This document shows, piece after piece, positions 1 to 15,357 of a stretch of DNA of 64,000 bases (within the stretch, counting starts at the first letter, position 1; each line of letters starts with the position of its first letter). Under the pieces are notes generated by a model, which was given only the letters and a program-made list of their open reading frames with translations, made no database searches and was not told where the DNA came from. Source of the stretch: Salvelinus alpinus (lineage: Eukaryota; Chordata; Actinopteri; Salmoniformes; Salmonidae); NCBI RefSeq assembly GCF_045679555.1, contig NC_092090.1, positions 33,038,093 to 33,102,092 on the forward strand, in the 5' to 3' direction. The translations under genes were made by a program, and so were the position numbers.

Positions 1-2565
<2,565 letters not shown>

Positions 2566-3744
2566 TTCCCTGCCTGCAAGGCTACCGAAAATTCGCACAA
2601 GTTAGATACAACTACAGTACAGCTGGCTAACTAATAAAACTGACATGGTCACCATTAACAGTGCATTCACTACCTGGCTAGCAAACGTCAGTAATGACAA
2701 TAGGCTTTCGACCTTGAGATTGCAGCAGTGGTCAGCGCGGTATTGTGTTATAAAAAAACGAACTACATAGTTAGCTAGCTGTTGTTATTCAACAGGACAA
2801 GTATAATAAAGATGGTTTGTTACATTAAAGACATATCACTCCTTACACTGATCCGTCCTCAGTACATGTACAACTGTCTATGTATCTTAAACGACAAGGT
2901 TTCGTTCACAAATCCTTTGATATGCTCTGAAATGTAGATGTACCCATCATTCTGTTTTGGTAACGAATTTGAAGCAAGGTCAGTGAATTAAATAGGTAAA
3001 ATTCCTTGTTAAGCTGACCACGAGAGCAAATAAGCACATACATATCCTGACGCACTTAAAAAGTGTTTGCTGATGAACCCCGAACTTTAACCCCAAGAGG
3101 TACGTGTCCGTTGACCAAAGAGTATCTATATATCTGATTTGATTCTATGTTTACGCTGAGATAGACATAACTTTCAATTATAATTTATTGTCAATAAACT
3201 AATATTAGACTAGAACATTTTCCTGTTGCTCACAGTTACAATAGCTACAGTACATAAAAGAGAATATTCAGTACTGAACGGCCCTTTGACCCTTGTCGGG
3301 TTACGTCATGATGTTGCTTCATGAGCGTTCTACCTGCGCAGGATTTTCACATCCAGCAAACACGTTCCTTGAGATAAAAATGGCACATAGAATAGATGCT
3401 AACTGTAATAAAATACAAAAATACACTTATTATTGACAATGTGCTTGTGCGCTGATACATCATTGTATTTTACTGTATCTGCCTCTTGTGTATGCTAAAT
3501 AATGTCTCTATGGACTTCTCTGCTGTAGTTACAAAAGTAGCCACCAGAGGTAGCTATGGCATCGAGCATTCATTGTGTTTATATTTAGAAAAAAATAACA
3601 TTTCTAATACTTTTATCAGTAAAATCATGGTGAAACAGCTTGGAAAGTTTTGTTGTTATTTTCTTGTTCATAAAGGTTTGTGCATGACATTGTGATTGTA
3701 AAAGCTGCCCTGCCTAAGAAATACCAGAGAAAATCTGATTGTTT
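2566..3744. promoter_or_regulatory. spg7 upstream region, probably part of a divergent promoter
   Basis: This stretch lies directly 5' of the spg7 ATG on the minus strand and has no supported exon. The spg7 transcription start and 5'UTR must be here. No TATA box or strong CpG cluster stands out. The promoter role is inferred only from position. Confidence 0.35.
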
Positions 3745-3810
3745 GGGAGCTCCTGAGTGGCGCAGCGGTCTAAGGCACTGCATCTCAGTGCTTGAGGCGT
3801 CACTACAGAC
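3745..3810 (+). repeat. 5' fragment of a tRNA-derived SINE
   Basis: The segment CTCCTGAGTGGCGCAGCGG followed by GTCTAAGGCACTGCATCTC is the tRNA-like head of a widespread salmonid SINE. It breaks off before the B-box, where a LINE sequence begins, so it is truncated. Confidence 0.75.
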
Positions 3811-4575
3811 AGTTTGAGTGCTTCCTTGGTGTCCACATCACTAAGGATCTATCATGGTCCAAACACATCAACACAATTGTGAAGAGGTCATGACAACACC
3901 TCTTCCCTCAGGAGGCTGAAAAGAATTTGCAATGGGCCTTTCAGATCCTCAAAAAGTTCCATAGCTGCACCTTGACTGGCTGCATCACTGCTTGGTATGG
4001 CAACTGCTTGGCATCTGACCACAAGGTGTTACAGAGGGTAGTGCGTGTGGCCCAGTACATCACTGGAGTCAAGCTCCCTACCATCCAGGACCTCTATACT
4101 AGGTGGTGTCAGAGGAAAGCCCTGAAAATTGTCAAAGACTGCAGCCACCCAAGTCATAGGCTGTTCTCTCCTGCTACCTCATGGCAAGCGATAACGATTA
4201 GTTAAATAGTTAACCATATAGAGGTACAGATTAGTTAAATAGTTAACCAAATATCTGCATTTACCTATTTTACACAAACTTTTTTGATCACATACACTGC
4301 TGCTATTGTTTATTATATGTCACTTTATTTCTAGTTATATGTACATATCTACCTCAATTACCTTGTACCCCTGCACATGGACTCGGTACTGGTACCTCTT
4401 CTATATAGCCAAGTTATTATTACTTATTGTGTATCTAATATTATTATGTGTTTTACTTTACTATTTACAAATAATTTTAAAAAAATTACTTTCTCTCTGC
4501 ATTGTTGGGAAGGGCCCATAAGTAAGCATTTCACTGTTAGTCCACACCTGTTGTTTACGAAGCATGTCACATAAA
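3811..4575 (+). pseudogene. L2-like LINE fragment: reverse transcriptase C-terminus and 3'UTR
   Basis: Translation of the first 380 bases in shifting frames gives the C-terminal part of an L2-clade reverse transcriptase, including WYGNC, VLQRVVR and RKALKIVKD. An AT-rich 3'UTR follows. The open segment from 3927 to 4205 is the longest intact piece. The endonuclease and the catalytic YADD part are absent, as expected for a 5'-truncated insertion. It is not a functional gene. Confidence 0.8.
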
Positions 4576-5560
4576 AAAAAGTTTTCCTAAAAGCATGCAG
4601 TACAACGTGTATGTCCATTTAATATGGTAGAGGACCTAAAAACAATAATGTTTTGAAAGAGTCAAATTAAAGGCCCAGCCCATCACCGTGACGAACATTT
4701 AAATAAGCCAATGAGGAAATAGATTCAATAAAAAAAGATTATCTTAACCAATGGTAGCTCTTCTTACATCTCCGTGCATGTCATGTTGTCGCCCAGCAGA
4801 GGCCGCTCTTCAATGGGTGCAATCGATATGCATTACCAAACAACCCAAACCCGTCTCACTTTCAAAGTGTGCAGAGATCATCATCAACAACAACAACAAT
4901 ATTATGATATCGAGACTGTAGTTATCAACGGTAAGAAATCATGTATTGATGATAGCACTGAGAAAAAGTGTTTTGGAAGTGAAATAGGCTATTCAGACCT
5001 GTCCTACCTGTGATCTGGACATTTGGGTCAGACTAGGGTGCTAGTTACCTGTAAAGGTTAAAGTATGCAATAATATGTTTGTTCACGTGAATGATAATAA
5101 TACGATATGAGGTGTCTCACTCGATCACGCTGGGCGAGGTAAGTCAAGTGCACCCAACCTTCGTACTCCATTTCCTTTGCTTGCTCTCCCAACTGTATAA
5201 TGGAGATGGGTCCCCAACCATGGAAACTGAAGTACTCGGTCAACCATGTTCGCGCCTTCATATTATTGAACAATGTAGATTTAGTACTTTGATTTGATCC
5301 ATAATGGCGCCAGTTTCATCGGTGCACAAATAGTACCCGCCCACATTCAAGAGCCAACCACAATCAGTGTTTCATTTGGCCTCTTTCTCTTTCCTTCAGA
5401 CGCATATCGAAGCCCATCTGGAAACAGTTTGCAAGGGGTCGTTAAAGAAGATTAAGCCGGTAACAAAATATCGTTTTTTAGCTACTTTAAGTTTACCTTT
5501 CAATGCTCCAGTTTTGATTACTGAGCATACAAATCTTCAATTCAGACCATGGTGACAAAA
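4576..5560. other. Intergenic stretch with one weak splice-donor candidate
   Basis: This stretch contains no recognisable coding sequence. A good donor consensus, ATCAACG followed by GTAAGAAAT, ends a possible plus-strand exon at 4930, preceded by a CAACAACAACAA run. It could be an alternative first exon of the downstream gene, but no second line of evidence supports it. Confidence 0.25.
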
Positions 5561-5844
5561 TAAAAAGTGTACAAGGACGTTTTCGAGGAGATTTTAAGCT
5601 TTCTCTGTCGGTTGTTGGTGTTCAGGAATTAGCAAGCTAGTTAGCGCTAGCCTAGAAATACTAGCTAGCCTAGCTTGCTAACGTTAGCTTCCAATAGTCT
5701 GATTATCAACTGAGATGTTTGCAGCATTTCTCGGATGTCTACGGACGGCAGATTGCTGAAACAGAGGGCCTCAAATGGGAAAAACAAGCATCGGACAGGA
5801 ATATCGGGGATAAACTTGTCGACGTAACTCCGATTCTGTTGAAG
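5561..5844 (+). other. Candidate 5' noncoding first exon of the plus-strand neighbour (possibly ankrd11)
   Basis: A strong donor, TGTTGAAG followed by GTAAGACG, falls after 5844. The preceding bases hold scattered CpGs in otherwise AT-rich DNA. No conserved protein frame is present, so this would be 5'UTR. In human, ANKRD11 lies head-to-head with SPG7 and begins with noncoding exons, which fits. The start coordinate is arbitrary because no transcription start can be read from sequence. Confidence 0.35.
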
Positions 5845-5849
5845 GTAAG

Positions 5850-8250
5850 ACGCAATAACATTAGTTGGCTAGCTAGCTGTGTTTGTTAGGCGAATAACGT
5901 TAACGAACTAGATATGCTTAGCTAGTTATACCGTTCGCCTTAGCTGATAAGCTAACTAGATAACATGGCTTCACGCTTTAGTCGAAGAAATGTGTTATGA
6001 AGCTTGATGACCCTCCCCCCGACCCAACATTCTAACTGCGTACGCGTTTAACTAGCAAGATGACAGGTAACGTTAAGGACTTAATTTAGGCGAAATGTGT
6101 GGCATACTAGCTAACTAGCCTGCGAGTCGTTTGTTGACCTACAGATCCTGTTAATGTTATAGGTAGATATTTAGTTGCATAGATAGTTGGGATATGCTCA
6201 CAAATGTATTTGAAAGGCTTCAGTGCAATCCATGTAATAGCCTACACTTCTCTTCAGTCGAAGAGGCTGATGTATTTTGTAAAAAAAAAGAATAACACCA
6301 TGTGTTCAAGGGGATATTGTATCACTGCCAGTGACGTTATTTCATACGACTCATCTGCTTATTTCTTCTTGGAAAAAGACACTGAGATGGGATGAAATAA
6401 TTGGTTATGTTGATGTGTAATGCAGTGGTGAGATCAACTAAGACGTGCCTCATAATACATTTACGTTAGTGCCCCCCGAAGTTGCTTGACCTCTCCTCGA
6501 TTTGGCATTGTGTTTTCCTGGTCGACTCATGGTCCACGGATCCAGGATTGGTACTTTGATTAGAATATGTTACTGTAATGTATTAACACAGTTACTGTGA
6601 AATATGTAATTTACTCTGTCCTAACAAGAACATCATTATGGTTGTCATGAAAGTAACACAGGTGTGCAGTGTTTTCAAATTAGTTCCTATATTAGTGCCA
6701 ATTTGCTTGACAGGCTCTATCATTTGAGTGGCTGTGGAATGGTATGAATATTTCAAGTCAACAAGAAGTCACAACAGTAACAACAGTAAGGATTTGACTT
6801 CTGGTTGTGGGAGAGCATGAAAAGAAGGGCAAGGTTCCTAACAAACGACCACTCTACTTGGAGTAGACTGGTTGATAATGTTTTGGTGCAGTATCAGTTC
6901 TGTTGAAAACACTGCAGTGGAGCTGCTGGCTCTATTCTCTTACAGAGATACTCTGAGCTCTTCAGCTTGTTGGGCGTTCACATTGAAATTCATTGCAGAC
7001 GCAGCAATGTATATAATCCCCCACCACCTTTGTCAAGATGTTGGAAGCGCCAATTTCTTTTCTCTTAGTTTCTGTAGTTATTTTGCAACTTCTTCCCCCT
7101 TCATTTTTGATGTAAATACACCTAGGCTCAGTGTTGGATGTATTAAATCAACTTTCTGCAATATGTAGCCCTAGTACCCTTGTACAACACACGTTACTTT
7201 ATGTATACGCTTGGCACACTCCACATGTTAGTTTCAGCCTTAGGATGAGGTTTTGGAGAACTTTATAGCCTAGATTTTCACCAGAGGTTCCTGTTGTAGT
7301 GTGTAAGCCTGAGACAGGAAATTGTGTCCTGCCTGGGTCAGTAAGGTCAGGAGCTGTGTTGAGAGCTGGGATTTCTCAGAACTTTTTCCTGTTCAAGGCA
7401 GCCATTCTGTGCCGTCCTGTGTGCCCCGTCTTCAGCTGCCTCAGTGAACCTCTTTTATTCAGTTTCAGAGACCATGGTTCCTGTTGTGTCCTGGCACAAG
7501 TCGTCTGAGCTTTAGCCTGTTTGTGGTCATGGCAGTGCCACTATTTGACATGTTCCCACTGTGCCCTCTCCTGCCTACACAGTGTGTAACGTGACACCTT
7601 CAGCGCTGTCAGGCAGGCTAACAGGCACAAATATAAATCGCAGTGGGGAACAATGAGTGTCCCTCACAATGCCTCTCTGGCAGTCTGGATTGGACGGCAT
7701 GTTATATCTTGTGTAGAGGAGAGTGGCGTGGCTTCCGCAAGTCTGTACTTCCTCCGTCTTGCAGCCCTCTACTGTGTTTACGTTGCTGCTCTGTGCGACT
7801 ATCTAAACCTGCAGTGCAGGAAAGACACAGCAAAACATCAGAACTGCGACTGTCTGTGGTTCGTCCCACCACATCCTCTCTCTATGCTTTTGCCCTGAGG
7901 TCAGTGTGCAGTAGCTGCATTGCCCCCACACTTGTTGTGGCATGCAGGGCTGAGAAACTGCTCACCTAAAGATTAACAATGTTTATACACAGGCAACCTT
8001 TTCCTTTGACTTGAGTCATAGCTCTGACAAGGTTTTGGGTCTTGAATCACAATGTTTTTTTATATCTGTTTACTCTGGTTCCAGGCCACATGTTTGAATG
8101 TGGGAAGGAATGTTTTGTTATGATGAGAAACCCAGTCATTTAGCTGGCCCCACCAATACTGTGGACAGCATTTAGGTATAGCCAGTGTTCCACATTGGCC
8201 AGCAGTGTTTCAAAAGCTTCTGTGCCCACAGCATGGAGCTTTTACATTTT
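5850..8250. other. Noncoding stretch, GCTAGC/GTTAGC-rich at its start
   Basis: Between about 5635 and 6130 the sequence repeatedly uses GCTAGC, GTTAGC and TAACGTTA, a pattern common in teleost noncoding DNA. The remainder looks like unique intron sequence. The open frames here have no motifs. Confidence 0.5.
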
Positions 8251-8251
8251 G

Positions 8252-8337
8252 TAGATCAAATCAAATTCTATTTGTCACGTGTGCCAAATACAACAGGTGT
8301 AGTAGACCATAAAGTGAAATGCTTATCATGCAACATT
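8252..8337 (-). repeat. L2/RSg-like LINE 3' tail, reverse orientation
   Basis: The segment around ATCAAATCAAATTCTATTTG and CAACAGGTGTAGTAGACC is the reverse complement of the conserved 3' terminus of a salmonid LINE, whose plus-strand form ends near AATTTGATTTG. Related plus-strand tails occur at 28445 and 54493. Confidence 0.65.
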
Positions 8338-8675
8338 ATGTGGGTCGACCGTAATGACAGTGCCTGACATAAGCAGCAATAGGGTGCGTGTTGTTGAGGT
8401 ATCCTACTTATTCTAGTTGAAATGGGAAAGCAGAACCCATCGTGTGTAGGCACAGGGAGAATACAGCTCAAAGTCCTCACACGGTCTGGCTTCTTCCTAC
8501 CAAACTCTCCCAGTGCTGAGTGTTGGTCTGTTGGCAAACAAGGATGTCTACTCCTGCTTCTCTTTTGTTCCCTTTTTTCTTGGCAGTATCAATCTTTTAT
8601 AGCTTTCTCCCAGCTAGCGCAATCTCTCTGGACCGTCAAATGCCATTTAAACCTCTTTGAAATTGGTTCCCGTCC

Positions 8676-8677
<2 letters not shown>

Positions 8678-8708
<31 letters not shown>
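8678..8708 (+). repeat. (CA)n microsatellite
   Basis: A pure run of about 15 CA dinucleotides. Confidence 0.95.
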
Positions 8709-8710
<2 letters not shown>

Positions 8711-10787
8711 TAACAACATGGCTGTGTCCCATTCTCCCTGCTCTGCCCCACGAATAGGGAAGCCTCATTTGGGGTTTGGGTAGTCCTGTGTCTGATGCCT
8801 CCTCTACTGGTCACCGGTTTTGCTCACGTCTTCCACTGCAACACTTTTGTTAATATTTCTTCCCTGACTCTTAGATTAAAGGGAACGGGTCTCCCATCCT
8901 CTGATTTGCTGCATTTTTTAAACATAACTTTTAACAGTTTTGTTTTTGATCTTCTGGTAAGGGCACACTTGAAGTAAAACATTTTGTTATTGCTTTAGGT
9001 AAGAGGTACTCAGTGTTATTTTTCAGAGACCAATACATTGTTTCCCAAACATTCTCATGACACAAAAGCTTTAATGATGGGCTTTTGCTTCCTTGTTAAC
9101 AGATGGATACTGTTGTACTTTTGTGTATTTCCTCCCAAAAAGTCCAGCACTTTATGTTCAAGAAGTTGTTTGCGTATGAGAGAGCAGTTACTGTGTCGAG
9201 TGTGGGGGAGGCTACTGCGTTGCTAACGTGGGCAGATGTGAGCTGGGAAAGATCACGGGGGGAGGGTGGGGGGGGGTGGTCGTGTTAAGCTGAAGACAAC
9301 AGTTGGTGTTTTGATTGGATGTGCTGAGCACTGCGTGATGTTTTATCCATACGTGGCACTGAGAATGTCCTTTTGTAGCGGGCCTGCCTGTGTAGAGTCA
9401 CTGCCTGTGAGCCCCTGAAAGAGGAGAGCTCTGACGTGTTCTCTACTGCTGTCTGGGCGGAAAGAGGCCAAGCTCAGCTCACATGGACTTGCTTGCCTTG
9501 CTTCAATCACTCCTCACTCTTAAATGTTTTAGTCTTTTTTTCTCTCCTCTCCCTCTGTTGCTCAAGTTCTAAGTGTGCAGAGGTTTATTCATAGTTTTGA
9601 AATGCCTCTCGATCACATACAAAAAACATGCTTGGGAGGAGGTGGACTGCCTTTTTAGAAATGGGTTTAGGCTACTGGCTAGAGTTGTGCCAGAGAATTA
9701 GAGCAGTAGCCAGTTGAATTTCCTGTGGGTTGTTGTGGGCTCGTATGTCCCCTGTGATGGGGTGGGTGGGGGAGCTTGGCCTGGCTGAATCTCAATCACT
9801 GGGGCCTTCAGCTCTGCTGTCCTTTTGACGGGGCAGCTGCAGCCATTCAATCGGCCCATTTACATTGAAATGCAGCAACAGGAAGGGGGAGGGGAACGTG
9901 GGGCAGTGCGTGACAGAAAAGCAGACCTAACCAAAGAGGACATCCACCACGGGGCAATGACGCTTTGTTTTCACCAGCCGTGGTGCCATATACATCACAC
10001 AAAGGCCCTAAGCACCCTCCTTTGACCACCAAAGACATTTTCACCACTCAGCTATTCTTTAATTAAAAAAATATATATATACAACCACGCTTTGATTTGT
10101 GGAGTTTGTTTGTTGGTCAATCTCTTTCCAACAATTAGCAACTGAAGTTTTTGTTTGCTTTTGTGCTTTGCACATTGCCAATGTATTTTAACCACATATT
10201 TGTTATGATTCTTTCATCACATTGTTTCCACCATATTCTCTGGCTTATTTCCACTAGCCTATACTCTGGTTGTTATTATGCATTGCATTCAGTCCTTCCC
10301 GTTGCCAGTTATAATGGGTGTCACACTGTGATCTTGGATGTTAAACTAAGCCTGCACACAGGAACTTTCTGTTACTCATTAGGGTTTGATAGACAACTGT
10401 GTTTCAGACAAATGAGGCCACTGTGTCATGACTAGGTTCGTATAGCTAGCTTTCCAGGATTGCTTGAAGCTCCTTTGTGAATTGTGACACTGATTTAGAG
10501 GCTCTGTCTGGTGGGGTGGTGGGTTGTTTGTCTACATGCTGTTCATTTGGACAGGTTTATGTTTGTCGTACTTACCCTGTGGGCACCTTCACTTAACTGT
10601 TGAGATGGCCTTGCATAGTTCCTTCTAAGGTTAAAGCATGCTTCAGTTTGTTTTGCACCCAAATACTGTTTCCTCTTGCAGCCAAGCCAACTGCCCTTCA
10701 AACCAGTTTGTGGTGTTTGAGTCTATAGATAGTCAGCCCCTGCTGGCTGAGGTGCTGGTTGACACCTGCTTTTCCTAAAGTGTCTCA
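8709..10787. other. Noncoding intron-like stretch
   Basis: It holds only small simple repeats: a G-rich run near 9257-9278 and an AT run near 10067-10081. No element ends or coding motifs were recognised. Confidence 0.5.
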
Positions 10788-10789
10788 TA

Positions 10790-12305
10790 CTGTGCATTCG
10801 GAAAGTTTTCAGACCCCTTGATCTTTTCCACATTTGTTACGTTACAGCCTTATTCTAAAATTGTTTAAACTTTTCCTTGTCAATACCCCATAATGACAAA
10901 GAAAAAACAGGTTTGTAGACAATTTTGCACATATATTAAAAACAGATATCACACTTGCATAAGTATTCAGACCCGTTACTCAGTACTTTGTTGAAGCACC
11001 TTTTTTGGCAGCGATTACAGCCTGGAGTCTTCTTGAGTATGACGCTACAGGCTTGGCACAACTATTTGGGGAGTTTCTCACATTCTTCTCTGCAGACCCT
11101 CTCAAGCTCTGTTAGGTTGGATGGAGAGCGTTGCTACGCAGCTATTTTCAGGTCTCTCCAGAGATGTTTGATCAGGTCCAAGTCTTGGCCCCTCAAGGAC
11201 ATTCAGAGACTTGTCTCGAAGCCACTCCTGTGTTGTCTTGGCTGTATGCTTAGGGTCGTTGTCCTGTTGGAAGGGGAACCTTCGCTTCAGTCTGAGGTTC
11301 TGAGCGCTCTGGAGCAGGTTTTCATCAAGGATCTCTATGTACTTTGCTCCGTTCACCATTGTCTCAGTCATGACTAGTCTCCTAGTTCCCTGCAGCTGAA
11401 AAAGTTCCCAACAGCATGATGCTGCCACCATAATGCTTCACCTTAAGGATGGTGTTGGCCAGGTGATGGGCTGTGCCTGGTTTCCTCCAGATGTGACACT
11501 TGGCATTTAGGCCAAGGAGTTCAGTCTTGGTTTCATCAGACCAAATTATCTTGTTTCTCATGGTCTGAGTCCTTTAGGTAACTTGGCAAACTCCCAGAGG
11601 GCTGTTGTACCTTTTACTGAGGAGTGGCTTCCATTTGGCCACTCCACCATAAAGGCCTGATTGGTGGAGTGCTGCAGAGATGGTTGTCCTTTTGGATGGT
11701 TCTCCCATCTCCACAGAGTGACCATTGGGTTCTTGGTCACCTCCCTGACAAAGGCCCTTCTCCCCGATTGCTCAGTTTGGCTGGGAGGCCTGCTCTAGGA
11801 AGAGTCTTGATGGTTCCAAACTTCTTCCATTTAAGAATGATGGAGGCCACTGTGTCCTTGGGGACCTTCAATGCTGCAGAAATGTTTTGGTACCCTTCCC
11901 CAGATCTGTGTCTCGACACAATCCTGTCTCATAGCTCCACGGACAATTCCTTCAACCTCATGGCTTTGGTTTTTGCTCTGACATGCACTGTCAACTGTGG
12001 GACCTTATATAGTGTGTGCCTTTCCAATTGATGTCCAATCAATTGAATTTACCACAGGTGGACTCAATCCAGTTGTAGAAACATCTGAAGGATGATCAAT
12101 GGAAACAGGATGCACCTGAGCTCAATTTTGAGTCTCATAGCAAAGGGTCTGAATACTTATGTTTTTTTCTATGTCATTATGTGGTATTGTGTGTGTGTGT
12201 GTGTGTGTAAATGAATGTGGAAAAACATGTATTTAATCAATTTTAAAATACGGCTGTAACGTAACAAAATGTGGGAAGGAGTCTGAATACTTTCCGAATG
12301 CAATG
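10790..12305 (-). mobile_element. Tc1-like DNA transposon, full length, inactive
   Basis: The left terminus (TGCATTCGGAAAGTTTTCAG) and the right terminus (inverse of GAATACTTTCCGAATGCA) form inverted repeats. TA dinucleotides flank both ends at 10788-10789 and 12306-12307, the Tc1/mariner target duplication. The 1516-bp length is normal for an autonomous Tc1 element. A (TG)n run sits at 12188-12208 near the right end. Confidence 0.92.
10985..11961 (-). pseudogene. Tc1 transposase, degenerate
   Basis: Read on the minus strand, the likely ATG is at 11959-11961. The helix-turn-helix region (GEGYQNISAALKVPKDTV) is in the frame covering 11919-11737. The catalytic region with [11 protein letters not shown] is in 11431-11102, in a different frame. 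The reading frame is broken by shifts and by an early stop a few codons after the ATG, where a CGA-type codon appears to have become TGA. The enzyme would cut and paste the element by DDE chemistry, but this copy cannot encode it. Confidence 0.88.
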
Positions 12306-12307
12306 TA

Positions 12308-13437
12308 CCCCCTGCAGTTAACTGGAATGGTCCGCTTGGGGAAAAACACCTTCAGCACGGAGGTTTCATACTCTCAGGCGCAACATTGACTCGAAAAACC
12401 AAATTGGTGTTTGGTAAGTCAATGGGAGAAGTAAAAATAAACGTGTCCTTACTTGTTAATTTTCTCATTCTAAAGGCAAAACCTAGAGTGGAGCTGATGC
12501 CTGTCACTACTACAGCCTTGTTAAACAGCTGACTAGCGCTAGCTAATGCTACCTAGCAAAATCGGTACTTCCAGTCAAAGTATGAATATAATATTCAGAT
12601 AACCTGAACACTAGTTTAGTTACTTATCATGCTAGTCCTCATGCTCTTGTTTTGATGTTGATAATGTTAATCATCCTACTGCCAAATGTACGCCTACTTT
12701 CATAATTTGTCCTACGTGTGTCAAACTCCACTCGGTAGTGTTGCTTTTTATGGAAACACGCCAGCCTTATCTTGCTGGAGTGAGTATGTATGTAAGTAGA
12801 ACAGAACAATTTATTACTTGCTAATTATGTATGCCTCCAACGCCATTTTTCACCTACAATTATGGCACATATGTTATTTTCCATGTAGAAAGCCTAACGT
12901 GCCTGTACTATGCCTTAGGTTTGAAATTCCATGCTAATTTCCCAGAATGATGTCTTGTTTTGAACATAACACAGGAGATTTTGAAAATTTTGGCTAATCC
13001 TATGGTCTGAAGGTGCCGGTTTTCAATTTCATTTGGAACTTGCGGTGCACTTTCAGAGAACCATTCCAGTTGCAGGGTCCACATTGAAATCTATTTAAGG
13101 CTATTGCTGTTCTATTATGAATGTTTTACATAATGAATTATTCAATTGTGCGTAACAGGGTTATTTTTGGAGCACTTGAAAGTGCAGTAAGAGCGCTGAC
13201 CAGCCACCCGATGAGAAACTTCACAGGGTCGAGGCCTGCTGTGCCCCTTCTTGCTACTGTCAGTCAGTCATGCTTATCTGCATTCCTGGCTGGCCCCAGC
13301 ACAGCCAGGTGTGGCCATGTCATGCACAGTCATGCTAGCTAAACAAACACCCTCCTGAACCACACATACACCCACACAAACAACTAGGGCTGGGAATTGC
13401 CAGGGACCTCACAATAAGATATTTCGATTCTGCGACG
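12308..13437. other. Noncoding stretch between two Tc1 elements
   Basis: Intron-like sequence. No element ends, RNA genes or protein motifs were recognised. A (TA)n run follows at 13438-13456. Confidence 0.5.
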
Positions 13438-13462
13438 TTATATATATATATATATACTTTTG

Positions 13463-14671
13463 ACTACTGGTCAAAAGTTTTAGAACACCTACTCATTCAA
13501 GGGTTTTGATTTTGACTGTTTTCTACATTGTAGACTAATAGTGAAGACATCAAAACTATGGAATCATGTAGTAACCCAAAAGGTGTTCAACAAATCAAAA
13601 TATATTTTATATTAGAGATTCTTCATATAGCCTCTCTTTGCCTTGATGACAGCTTTCCACACTTGGCATTTTCTCAACCAGCTTTTCCAACTGTCATGAA
13701 GGAGTTTCCACATGCTGAGCACTTGTTGGCTGCTTTCCCTTAACTCTGCGGTCCGACTCATCCCAAATCATCTCAATTTGGTTGAGGTCGGGTGATTGTG
13801 GAGGCCAGGTCATCTGATGCAGCACTCATCACTCTCCTTCTTGGTCAAATAGCTCTTACATACCCTGGAGGTGTGTTTTGGGTCATTGTCCCGTTGAAAA
13901 ACAAATGATAGTCACGCAAACCAGATGGGATGGCGTATCGCTGCAGAATGCTGTGGTAGCCATGCTGGTTAAGTGTGCCCTGAATTCTAAATAAATCTGA
14001 CAGTGTCACCAGCAAAGCACCTCCACCTCCATACTTTACGGTGGGAAATACACATGCGGAGATCATCCGTTCACCTACTCTGTGTCTCACAAAGACACCG
14101 CGGTTAGAATCAAACATCTCAAATTTGGACTCACCAGACCAAAGGGCAGATTTTCACCGGTCTAATGTCAATTACTCGTGTTTCTTGGCCCAAGCAAGTC
14201 TCTTCTTCTTATTGGTGTCCTTTTAGTAGTGGTTTCTTGGCAGCAATTCGACCATGAAGGCCTGATTCACGCAGTCTCCTCTGAACAGTTGATGTTGAGA
14301 TGTGTCTGTTACTTGAACTCTGAAGCATTTATTTGGGCTGCAATTTCTGAGGCTGGTAACTCTAATGAACTACCAAATAGGGCTATCCTCTATATACCCC
14401 TCTACCTTGTCACAACACTAACTTTTTATGAAGGCACACCTGTTAATTGAAATGCGTTCCAGGTGACTACCTCATGAAGCTGGTTGAGAGAATGGCAAGA
14501 GTTGTCGTCAAGGCAAATGGTGGCTATTTGTTCAACACTTTTTGTTGTTGTTGTTAGTACGTCATTCCATATGTGTTATTTCATAGTTTTGAAGTCTTCT
14601 AGTATTCTACAATGTAGAAAATAGTAAAAAATAAAGAGACTCTCTCATGAATGAGTAGGTGACCAGTAGTC
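13463..14671 (-). mobile_element. Second Tc1-like transposon family, decayed
   Basis: The left end (CTACTGGTCAAAAGTTTTAG, then AACACCTACTCATTCAAGGG) is a Tc1-like terminal repeat. The right end keeps only ATGAATGAGTAGGTG and ACCAGTAGTC, having lost the middle of the terminal repeat. The minus-strand interior carries transposase remnants. It belongs to a different family from the 10790 element. Confidence 0.85.
13640..14330 (-). pseudogene. Tc1 transposase remnant
   Basis: The minus-strand frame 14117-13845 retains pieces of the catalytic half, such as a PTVKYGGGG block. The downstream D-D-E part survives only as fragments. Stops and shifts make it nonfunctional. No ATG can be chosen with confidence. 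Confidence 0.75.
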
Positions 14672-15357
14672 TGCTATATAGACACGAGAGAGCATGAGAG
14701 AATTAGTTTTGAACAGTCATGGAAATATGTTCTGGAAACATGTTGGCTTACTATTTAAAAAAAGTTGGAGAACAAGTTATAGGGTGAAAGTTTCTGCACT
14801 TTTGGCGCAGGTACAGCTGACTAAAGCTACCTAGTGCTTTTTTAAATGTAATTTCACAAATCGATACTTGGGAGTCACATCACTACAAACAACTTTTCTG
14901 CTCAGGGTGGTCCAGCTAGAACGTGTCTGCTTAAGGTGCTGCTATACTTCCTCACACAGTTGGCAAGGCACTCTACCTATGCATAGCTCGAGTTCTTCAG
15001 GAAGCGCTGTTCACCGGAAGTGAAGGGCGTTGGAGCTAACTGTTTGCCTCGTTGCCTTCATTGAGTAAATCACTGACACACTTTAGCGTGTCTGTGTTTG
15101 GGAGAGGGGCAATGCGGTACCAGCGTTTTTTCCATCCCCACTGTTTCTGCAAAGTTTGTTTGCCAAGTCATAGGTTCCTACAGTGTTTCTGCAACATGTA
15201 AATTCTGAGTGAAAGAAGACTGTTGTGAAAGTTCACTTCTCCTTCAGTGAGAGAATGCCAGGTATGCAGCACCTCGAATTAAGGCAGGAGGTGGAGAGAC
15301 ATCTCTCTTTTAATCTGTGTGATCAAAGCCTCTGCAGCATGTACTTTAAGCACTTCT
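14672..15357. other. Noncoding stretch
   Basis: Nothing recognisable beyond ordinary intron sequence. Confidence 0.5.
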
